The translations under genes were made by a program, and so were the position numbers. The notes beneath the pieces are model-generated. The model was given only the letters and a program-made list of their open reading frames with translations, searched no databases and was not told the DNA's origin. Shown piece by piece: positions 51,303 to 58,261 of a stretch of 64,000 nucleotides of DNA. Numbering within the stretch: position 1 is the first letter of the stretch; every line of letters begins with the position of its first letter. Origin of the DNA: Bacteroidales bacterium (lineage in GTDB: Bacteria; Bacteroidota; Bacteroidia; Bacteroidales; P3); contig JAFVCA010000038.1 of NCBI GenBank assembly GCA_017479705.1, positions 1-64,000 on the forward strand, read 5' to 3'.

Positions 51303-53708
51303 ATGGCAAAGAAAAAATCCAAGAAAGCCCCACGTCCCACCAGTCGTTTCATCGAGTACTGGCGCACTCAGCAGTGCCGTAAGCTTCGCGGCGCGTGCTA
51401 CATACTTTTTGCTGCCTTCCTCACCGTGGCCATGACCTCCTTTTTCATCTCATGGCCGTCACACAACAACTGGCTCGGAGCCCTTGGATTCCATCTTTCC
51501 AAAATCATTGTCCAGAACACTTTCGGCATAGCCTCCTACGGCCTTGCCTTCCTGTTGCTGCTCTATGGCTTCCGCCTGTGGGGCAGAGACCTCCTGCCCT
51601 GGAGCAAAACACTGTGGAGCACACTCTTCTGGATGGTGTGGCTCTCGTCCGTGCTGGGCTACTGCTTTGGCCGCTGGGGCAAAGGAGACATTGTGATGGG
51701 GAACTATGTAGGCGTGACGGGCGACTTCATTGCCCAAAGCTGCTACCATCTCATCAAGTGGGGCACCCTTGTGCTTTTCGCCTTCCTCGCCGTCGTCTTC
51801 CTTGTCATCGTACACAAAGTGCACATCCGTCCGCCCAAGGTCAACATCTCCCTGCAGGACATCAAGAGCATCATTCCCGCGCCGCGCCCCAAAGACGAGG
51901 CCGAGCAACCCGCCAAAGAGGCAAAGCCCTCCACGCCACAGGAGCCCACCATCACCGAGCCTCCGGCAGAAGAGGGAAACAAAATCACCTTCTCCATCGA
52001 CGACGAATTCAGCCGCATCAACCAGCGTGAACAAGCAGCCGCTGAGTCCAAAACCGTCACCCCCACGGCAACGGAAAAGCCTCAGCCCGCTTTCACCATT
52101 GCCGACACCCCGCAGGTGGCCCCTGCCGAGCAGGAAGAAGAGGCTGCCCGCTACTCCGAATTCGAGAACATGCACACCTCGCACCACTATACCGTCGACG
52201 AACTTTACGACCCCCACCTCGACCTGAAGCAGTACCAGATGCCCAACACCGACCTGCTCACCGACTGGGAAGTGCGCAACGTCAAGGTGACAAAGGAGGA
52301 ACTTGTGGCCAACAAAGACCACATCGTCGAAACCCTGCGCAACTACAACATCGAAATCGTCGAAATCACCGCCTCGCCGGGACCCACCGTCACCCTCTAC
52401 GAAATCAAGCCCGCGCCAGGCATCCGCATCTCCAAAATCAAGAGCCTTGAGGACGACATCGCCCTCAGCCTCTCCGCCCTCGGCATCCGCATCATCGCCC
52501 CCATTCCAGGCCGCGGCACCGTCGGCATTGAAGTCCCCAACGCCAAGCCACAAATCGTCTCCATGAAAAACATGCTGGAGTGCGATGCCTTCCGCAACAG
52601 CGGCAAGATGGAACTCCCCATAGCTTTCGGCAAAACCATCAGCAACGAACCCTTTGTCACCGACCTTGCCAAGATGCCGCACCTCCTCATGGCGGGTGCC
52701 ACCGGCACCGGCAAATCCGTCGGGCTCAATGCCGTCATTGCATCACTGCTCTACAAGAAGCACCCCTCGGAGCTCAAATTTGTCATGGTCGACCCCAAGA
52801 AAGTGGAGCTCTCCCTCTACAACAAAATCGAACGCCACTATCTTGCCAAGCTTCCCGACAGCGACGAGGCCATCATCACCGACGTCAAGAAAGTGGTCCG
52901 CACCCTCAACTCCCTCTGCATCGAGATGGACCAGCGCTACGACCTGCTCCGCGTGGCGGGCGTGCGCAAAATCACCGAATACAACGACAAGTTCATCCAT
53001 CGTCAGCTCAACCCCGAAAACGGCCACCGCTACCTCCCCTACATCGTCCTTGTCATCGACGAGTTTGCCGACCTCATCATGACCGCCGGCAAAGAAGTCG
53101 AGATGCCCATTTGCCGACTTGCCCAGCTGGCGCGTGCCGTGGGCATCCACCTCATCATCGCAACCCAACGCCCCACCACCAACATCATCACCGGAACCAT
53201 CAAGGCCAACTTCCCTGCCCGCGTGGCTTTCAAAGTCACCAGCGGCATCGACTCCCGCACCATCCTTGACTGCAGCGGAGCCCAACGCCTTATTGGCCGT
53301 GGCGACATGCTTATCTCCCTGGCCGGTTCCGACCTTGTCCGCATACAATGCGCCCTCATTGAAACCGACGAGATTGAGGAACTGGCCGACTTCATAGGCT
53401 CCCAGCGCGGCTACCCTGACGGCTTCCTCCTGCCCGAATACCTTGACGAAAACGAAGAACCCAACAAGGACTTCGATCCCAAGCAGAAAGACGAATTCTT
53501 CAACGATGCCGCCCGCCTTGTCGTGGCCAGCCAGTTCGGCTCCACCTCCCTGCTGCAACGCAAGCTGCAGCTGGGCTACAACCGTGCGGGACGCATCATA
53601 GACCAACTCGAAGCCGCTGGCATCGTGGGGCCTTACAACGGCTCCAAAGCCCGCGAAGTGCTGGTCCACGACGAAGTCCAGCTCGAAGAGATACTGCGCA
53701 ACCTCTAA
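51303..53708 (+). CDS. ftsK: DNA translocase FtsK/SpoIIIE
   Basis: 801 residues. Four N-terminal membrane helices (about 35-185), a short acidic Pro/Glu linker (about 195-290), then the RecA-like motor with Walker A GATGTGKS near 467-474 and VIDEFADLIMTAGKEVEMP, and a C-terminal winged-helix gamma domain ending VLVHDEVQLEEILRNL. FtsK pumps chromosome ends across the division septum and activates XerCD. The linker is short compared with E. coli FtsK, as usual in Bacteroidetes. Confidence 0.96.
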   Translation: MAKKKSKKAPRPTSRFIEYWRTQQCRKLRGACYILFAAFLTVAMTSFFISWPSHNNWLGALGFHLSKIIVQNTFGIASYGLAFLLLLYGFRLWGRDLLPWSKTLWSTLFWMVWLSSVLGYCFGRWGKGDIVMGNYVGVTGDFIAQSCYHLIKWGTLVLFAFLAVVFLVIVHKVHIRPPKVNISLQDIKSIIPAPRPKDEAEQPAKEAKPSTPQEPTITEPPAEEGNKITFSIDDEFSRINQREQAAAESKTVTPTATEKPQPAFTIADTPQVAPAEQEEEAARYSEFENMHTSHHYTVDELYDPHLDLKQYQMPNTDLLTDWEVRNVKVTKEELVANKDHIVETLRNYNIEIVEITASPGPTVTLYEIKPAPGIRISKIKSLEDDIALSLSALGIRIIAPIPGRGTVGIEVPNAKPQIVSMKNMLECDAFRNSGKMELPIAFGKTISNEPFVTDLAKMPHLLMAGATGTGKSVGLNAVIASLLYKKHPSELKFVMVDPKKVELSLYNKIERHYLAKLPDSDEAIITDVKKVVRTLNSLCIEMDQRYDLLRVAGVRKITEYNDKFIHRQLNPENGHRYLPYIVLVIDEFADLIMTAGKEVEMPICRLAQLARAVGIHLIIATQRPTTNIITGTIKANFPARVAFKVTSGIDSRTILDCSGAQRLIGRGDMLISLAGSDLVRIQCALIETDEIEELADFIGSQRGYPDGFLLPEYLDENEEPNKDFDPKQKDEFFNDAARLVVASQFGSTSLLQRKLQLGYNRAGRIIDQLEAAGIVGPYNGSKAREVLVHDEVQLEEILRNL

Positions 53709-53720
53709 CCCTCCCAAGCC

Positions 53721-54395
53721 ATGACACCCACCGAAGACTACTGCCGCCGCAACACATCGCTGCCGGACAATAGCCTCTATCCTATTGAGCGTTCCATAGC
53801 CCTCCACACCGCCATGCCCCACATAGCCTCCTCGCCCTACCAAGGGGCACTGCTGCAGATGCTCGCCGCCCTCACCCTGCCCACTGTTGCCGTCGAGGTG
53901 GGCACCCATGCCGGCTACGGAGCCGCGTGCATTGCCAAGGGCATGGGAAACCACGGCACCCTCCACCTCATCGAAGCCAACGACGAATTCGAGAGCCTCA
54001 TCCTCCACCATGCCGACCTGGCCTCCATCCGCGACAGAATCAAGCTGCACATAGGCCTTGCCGCCGACATCATCCCCACCCTGCCTGACGGCATAGACTT
54101 TGCCTTCATCGATGCCGACAAGGAGAATTACGACCTCTACTACTCCCTCCTGCTGCCCAAGATGAAGCCCGGCGGACTCCTGCTGTTAGACAACATGCTG
54201 TGGTACGGGCGCGTGGTAGACTACGACAACGACCCTACCCGCGACGGACGCCAACTGCGCTGCGAGCGCGAAACCCGTGCACTCCATCAGCTCAACCAGC
54301 GCATCACCCTCGACCCCCGTGTCGACAACATCCTCCTTCCCATCCGCGACGGCCTGATGCTCTGCCGTCTGCGTCGGGAAGCAACTGGTACATAG
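53721..54395 (+). CDS. Class I SAM-dependent O-methyltransferase
   Basis: 224 residues, Methyltransf_3/COMT-type. SAM-binding VEVGTHAGYGAACIAKGM, acidic loop FAFIDADKENYDLYY, and LLLLDNMLWYGRVV near the metal site are visible. It lies 12 bp after ftsK, so is likely co-transcribed. Substrate unknown; such enzymes methylate catechols, flavonoid-like or tRNA hydroxyls (TrmR). Confidence 0.9.
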   Translation: MTPTEDYCRRNTSLPDNSLYPIERSIALHTAMPHIASSPYQGALLQMLAALTLPTVAVEVGTHAGYGAACIAKGMGNHGTLHLIEANDEFESLILHHADLASIRDRIKLHIGLAADIIPTLPDGIDFAFIDADKENYDLYYSLLLPKMKPGGLLLLDNMLWYGRVVDYDNDPTRDGRQLRCERETRALHQLNQRITLDPRVDNILLPIRDGLMLCRLRREATGT

Positions 54396-54498
54396 ATTAG
54401 CACTGACATAATCCCTATCCCCTTTTCATTCAACGCCCACCTCAAGCCGTGCTGCTGCATGCCACGGTCATACTCTGCAACCCGGCTGGCACAAGACT

Positions 54499-54527
54499 TT
54501 CATCGGATACACCTCCCATCCGATGAA
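54499..54527. terminator. Hairpin downstream of the O-methyltransferase
   Basis: TTCATCGGAT (54499-54508) pairs perfectly with ATCCGATGAA (54518-54527). Without a long T run it is only a probable terminator. Confidence 0.5.
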
Positions 54528-54624
54528 TAAAGTTCATTCATATCCGTATGTTTGAACCAAACAATAACAATCCGCCAGTTAATATCGGGCACCCCTAAGC
54601 ACCTAACAATAAAAATGATTTTTA

Positions 54625-55104
54625 ATGACCGATAAAGAAATAGCCTTCAAGCAACTGTTGGAACGGCATCAAGACATGATTTGGCAGATCTGCCAAAACT
54701 TCCGTTTCAGTGCTGCATGGGAAGTCGACGACGCTTTCCAAGAAGTGCTGATTGTGTTGTGGCGCGATTTCGAGCGATTTGAGGGGCGTTCGTCAGAAAG
54801 GACCTGGGTGTACAAGGTCGCAACGACAACGCTCCTGATGATCAAGCGCAAAATCAGCAACAAGCCGCAGCCGGAAGCCACTGCCGTCACTGACGTTGCC
54901 GCACCCGACTGGGAAAACTTCAAACTGCTGGAGCAACTGGTGGAAAACCTCGGTGGCTTAGACGCCCAAATAGTACAAGCTTATCTTGACGGTTTCGACT
55001 ACAAGGAGGTGGCGGAGATGGTCAACATGACCCCCGGGGCCGTAGCCATGCGAATCTCACGCGCCAAAAAGAAACTAAGGAAACAGTACACCGATTTATT
55101 ATGA
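54625..55104 (+). CDS. ECF-type RNA polymerase sigma factor
   Basis: 159 residues. Region 2 is visible around DMIWQICQNFRFSAAWEVDDAFQEVLIVLWR (about 17-47), and region 4 as LDGFDYKEVAEMVNMTPGAVAMRISRAKKKLR. It is followed by two small genes, one encoding a membrane protein likely to be its anti-sigma. The recognised target genes are unknown. Confidence 0.88.
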   Translation: MTDKEIAFKQLLERHQDMIWQICQNFRFSAAWEVDDAFQEVLIVLWRDFERFEGRSSERTWVYKVATTTLLMIKRKISNKPQPEATAVTDVAAPDWENFKLLEQLVENLGGLDAQIVQAYLDGFDYKEVAEMVNMTPGAVAMRISRAKKKLRKQYTDLL

Positions 55105-55154
55105 CACGAAAGAAATAAGGAATGTATTAAGGTTTAGTAATGAAGGGAGTAATC

Positions 55155-55517
55155 ATGGAAAAGAATTTTGACATTTTATGGGAACAACGGAGGCTGCACA
55201 CCCCTGCAAAGTGCCCCCTAAGCAATGAACAGGTAGAGGAAATGATTCAGGTGGCAATCAATGCCCCCCATCAAGAATCAGAAAAGATCATCACCCTGCA
55301 ACAGAGAAAACCCATCCGAGCAGTAAGATGGGCCGCCGCTGCCGCCTGCGTGGCCTTTCTGGTGCTACCCGTCAGCCGCCTCCTACAGAGCAATGTGAAC
55401 GGGGTGCACATGGCAACGGTGAAATACAAAAACCAAGAAGTGATGATAGCCTGCAACAACAATTACAATGCCAACGCAATAATATCATCATTCGACACAT
55501 ATTTGAACAGCCTCTAA
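55155..55517 (+). CDS. Small single-span membrane protein, probable anti-sigma
   Basis: 120 residues starting MEKNFDILWEQRR. The N-terminal half is cytoplasmic and helical, a transmembrane segment lies at about 56-75 (AVRWAAAAACVAFLVLPVS), and a short extracytoplasmic tail follows. It comes right after the ECF sigma factor, which suggests an anti-sigma role. No named anti-sigma domain was recognised. An in-frame ATG at 55140 is an alternative start. Confidence 0.6.
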   Translation: MEKNFDILWEQRRLHTPAKCPLSNEQVEEMIQVAINAPHQESEKIITLQQRKPIRAVRWAAAAACVAFLVLPVSRLLQSNVNGVHMATVKYKNQEVMIACNNNYNANAIISSFDTYLNSL

Positions 55518-55530
55518 AACAATATTGACG

Positions 55531-56244
55531 ATGAAAAGAAGTATTACAATATCCTTTTTAGCGGCCTTGCTTATCACTGCTTGCGCGCCGCATCCCCCAG
55601 AGTCTGTTACGGCAGCATTGGAGTTATACAAACAGTATGCCGACCATTCAGAGAGCCTGACGGTGGCCTACCTCAACAACTACGAGGTAGAAGGAAAGGT
55701 ATACAACGCCGTCATGTTCCGCACCGAGGACAGTGCCGAATGGCGATGGCTGCAACAAGAATTTAGCCTGGACGCCTACCGAAACATCCTGCCAGCATAC
55801 GACGAGAACATGATTGTCACCTCTCTGAAATTGGACAGTAGCATCGATTTCGGAGACAATGAAACACTGCGGATCTATTTGGACAGCATCACCGAAAAAA
55901 TGGTCCTCAAATCCATAGGCAAGGGGAAAAAGGTGAAAATCACCGAAAGCAAAATCGTCACAATCAGCGACCCCTCTGCCCTCATGCGCGACTCCTTGGA
56001 CAACGGAGCGATGATAATAGACTCCCTCCCGGACAGCACCAAGTCAAACCTCCTAAAGCAATTTGGGAAAGACCTTTTTGCCCCTCATTTCAAGCTGATG
56101 GACCTGAGCAAAACGCATGAGAATACCGGCTACCTTATCGGATGCGACACAGAAGAGATGACCCTCTGGCTATTCTTCTACGACACACCCGAAGAGCAAC
56201 TACGCCTCATGGAGATGTTTCTTAATAAACGCGCCAACAATTGA
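55531..56244 (+). CDS. Lipoprotein of unknown function linked to the sigma factor
   Basis: 237 residues. Lipobox LLITAC with Cys near residue 18. A DUF4252-like beta/alpha pattern is possible (YLNNYEVEGK, KVKITESKIVTI), but no secure family was recognised. Expected in the periplasm on a membrane anchor. Starts 13 bp after the membrane protein stop and probably forms a sigma, anti-sigma, lipoprotein unit. Confidence 0.7.
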   Translation: MKRSITISFLAALLITACAPHPPESVTAALELYKQYADHSESLTVAYLNNYEVEGKVYNAVMFRTEDSAEWRWLQQEFSLDAYRNILPAYDENMIVTSLKLDSSIDFGDNETLRIYLDSITEKMVLKSIGKGKKVKITESKIVTISDPSALMRDSLDNGAMIIDSLPDSTKSNLLKQFGKDLFAPHFKLMDLSKTHENTGYLIGCDTEEMTLWLFFYDTPEEQLRLMEMFLNKRANN

Positions 56245-56250
56245 ATCGAA

Positions 56251-56311
56251 TGAAGAAAAGTGAAAATTGAAAAACGTTTCGCACGTTTCAATTTTCACTT
56301 TTCACTTTTCA
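56251..56311. repeat. AATTGAAAA hairpin, member 3
   Basis: TGAAGAAAAGTGAAAATTGAAA at the left pairs with TTTCAATTTTCACTTTTC at the right, the inner stem closed by AACGT/ACGTT. It is followed by a T run and may terminate the lipoprotein gene. Confidence 0.7.
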
Positions 56312-56338
56312 TTTTTTTAAAATGTCAGTTTTTTTTTG

Positions 56339-56346
56339 TACTTTTG
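56339..56346 (+). promoter_or_regulatory. Promoter -7 element for the CRC lipoprotein operon
   Basis: TACTTTTG after a T run, 24 bp before the ATG at 56370. Confidence 0.6.
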
Positions 56347-56369
56347 CATTTTGAAATAATTGACGCGTC

Positions 56370-56642
56370 ATGAAGAAAAGAATCTTGTTTGGAGCCGTAA
56401 CACTGCTGTTGCTGACGGCCTCATGCACCAAGGAGAAGCATTGCCGCTGCGCTGTGCTGAACAGCCAGACGGTGCGCATAATCACCATCACTAAAGGCGA
56501 TTGCCACAATTTTACCACAGCCACCTATCGCGACATTCTGGACCAGCTGCACATCGACACACTGGTGTGCACGGACTATCCCTTCGAGGCCGACTCGCTG
56601 ATTGTGTACCCTAACGAACAGGAAGGAGGAACCGAAGAATGA
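56370..56642 (+). CDS. Small 'C-R-C' lipoprotein 1
   Basis: 90 residues. Lipobox with Cys19, then Cys25-Arg-Cys27, Cys45 and Cys67: one lipidated cysteine and four others. The same spacing pattern occurs in the proteins at 56639 and 57838. No family was recognised. It overlaps the next gene by 4 bp (ATGA). Predicted periplasm-facing; four free cysteines could form two disulfides or bind metal. Confidence 0.7.
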   Translation: MKKRILFGAVTLLLLTASCTKEKHCRCAVLNSQTVRIITITKGDCHNFTTATYRDILDQLHIDTLVCTDYPFEADSLIVYPNEQEGGTEE

Positions 56643-56899
56643 AGAAGCTATTGACCCTTTTGGCCGCCGTGGCCCTTGTAGGCGTGCTGTGCGGATGTTC
56701 CAAAGATACACGCTGCCGTTGCCAAGCCGTAGATGCTGTGGACGCCCAGGGGCGCCCGTTAGTCACCTACTTTAATGTCGAGTCTGGCTCAATGTGCAAG
56801 AAAATCACAAAGGTGGGTTTCGAGCAGTTGCTTGAAGGCAAACTGGTCCGCGACATCTACTTGGTGAAATGCGAGCGTTCCAGCGATGACAACATTTAA
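56639..56899 (+). CDS. Small 'C-R-C' lipoprotein 2
   Basis: 86 residues. Lipobox LCGC with Cys20, then Cys26-Arg-Cys28, Cys53 and Cys78. It matches lipoprotein 1 in spacing but little else in sequence. It overlaps the MauE-thioredoxin gene by 14 bp, so the two are translationally coupled. Confidence 0.7.
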   Translation: MKKLLTLLAAVALVGVLCGCSKDTRCRCQAVDAVDAQGRPLVTYFNVESGSMCKKITKVGFEQLLEGKLVRDIYLVKCERSSDDNI

Positions 56900-57818
56900 A
56901 TCCCGACCCGCAAGGGTCGCTGCCTTGGTGGCAAGGATGGCCTTGGGGGCATTCTTTATCACTTCGGCGGTATTGAAATTCCTGAGCATCGACGAGTTCG
57001 AAGTCTACATCTTCTCGTACAACGTGCTTTCGCTGCGTGCATCCATGCTCGCAGCCCGGCTTGTGATTGCTGCCGAAGTGCTCGTCGGCATGGGGCTGAT
57101 AGCCAACATCTGGAAACGATTTGTGGATATTTGCGCCCTGCTCATGCTGGTGGGATTCACCGTTTTTCTGTGCTTCAGCACCCTTTCCGGCCACAGCGAG
57201 AACTGCCAATGCATGGGGGCAATGATAGAGATCAGCCCCGTGCAATCCATCCTGAAAAATGCCGTGCTGCTGCTACTGCTGGTTTTTGCCATGGGCTCAC
57301 GTCCATGGAACTGGCATCCACGCTGGTACCTGTGGCTTCCAGCCATACTGGCTCCGATAGTGGCAGTATTTGTCGTCTCCGCACCCGACAATTGGCTGTT
57401 TGGCCCGGCAGAGGAAGTATACAACAAGGAAGTCTTCGAAGAGGCCATGGCCCCTGAAGGGGACCTGGCCGGCACGGGCGTTGACCGTGGGCGGCACGTG
57501 GTGGCCTTCCTGACCCCGGGCTGCGCCTACTGCCGCATGGCCGACGAGAAACTGACACACATACGCCAGCGCAACGACTTGGATTCGACGGCTTTCATCT
57601 ACCTGATACCCGCACGGGACGGCCTTGCTGTCCGCCCCAGCTTGGACAGCACCACCTTCCAACACCCCGCCTTCCAACTGCCAAGCAGGACCTTTGCCCT
57701 GATCACCTACGGCCAACGGCCAATGGTATTCCTCATGGAGGACGGCAAGGTGAAGGCCTCATACCACTACCGCAACATTGACGAAAGCCAGATAACAGCC
57801 TTCCTACTCAATAAATAA
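56886..57818 (+). CDS. MauE/DoxX-like membrane protein with C-terminal thioredoxin-like domain
   Basis: 310 residues. Four to five transmembrane helices with a periplasm-facing C-x-C pair (Cys107 and Cys109 in NCQCMGAMIEISPVQ), the position of the CGCFG motif in MauE-type redox proteins. A C-terminal extracytoplasmic thioredoxin-like domain (about 170-310) carries Cys213-Ala-Tyr-Cys216 in LTPGCAYCRMAD. It resembles a thiol relay: membrane pair to thioredoxin domain to substrates. The linked C-R-C lipoproteins are the obvious candidate substrates (inference). Confidence 0.8.
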   Translation: MTTFKSRPARVAALVARMALGAFFITSAVLKFLSIDEFEVYIFSYNVLSLRASMLAARLVIAAEVLVGMGLIANIWKRFVDICALLMLVGFTVFLCFSTLSGHSENCQCMGAMIEISPVQSILKNAVLLLLLVFAMGSRPWNWHPRWYLWLPAILAPIVAVFVVSAPDNWLFGPAEEVYNKEVFEEAMAPEGDLAGTGVDRGRHVVAFLTPGCAYCRMADEKLTHIRQRNDLDSTAFIYLIPARDGLAVRPSLDSTTFQHPAFQLPSRTFALITYGQRPMVFLMEDGKVKASYHYRNIDESQITAFLLNK

Positions 57819-57837
57819 TACCCTTAATAATCCTTTT

Positions 57838-58062
57838 ATGCATAGAAAGAGCGTCAAGACATGGGCCATGATATTGTTGGTGGCCGCAACATGCATCGCC
57901 GCAACATCCTGCAACAAACGGTGCCGCTGCACACGCAACAACCTGACAGTGGACTACTACACCCCCGACGAACTGGAGGCGCGCGGCAAAAAATGCACCG
58001 ATATGGTCTATCTTGAGGGCCTTGCCACCCAATATTACACCATCTGCGAATGGGAATACTAA
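57838..58062 (+). CDS. Small 'C-R-C' lipoprotein 3
   Basis: 74 residues. Lipobox with Cys25, then Cys29-Arg-Cys31, Cys53 and Cys70. Third member of the set in this operon; 19 bp after the MauE-thioredoxin gene. Ends in a hairpin at 58064-58087. No database family was recognised. Confidence 0.68.
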   Translation: MHRKSVKTWAMILLVAATCIAATSCNKRCRCTRNNLTVDYYTPDELEARGKKCTDMVYLEGLATQYYTICEWEY

Positions 58063-58063
58063 A

Positions 58064-58087
58064 GCCTATGGCATATTTGCCATAGGC
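58064..58087 (+). terminator. Hairpin ending the CRC operon
   Basis: GCCTATGGC (58064-58072) pairs perfectly with GCCATAGGC (58079-58087). No clear T run follows. Confidence 0.6.
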
Positions 58088-58261
58088 ACAGGTCAACTCT
58101 CTCGTCGCTCACTGCCGGCCATTGCTCTATCATTTTTCCGTCATTTCTCCCACGCAAGGTGGGACAACTGTCCCCGACGAAAGGGCTAAAGAATTTGGTA
58201 GGAACGGACCGGGAGACAATCAAACACTCTTCAATATAAGCGGATACGGGAACCCGCAGCC

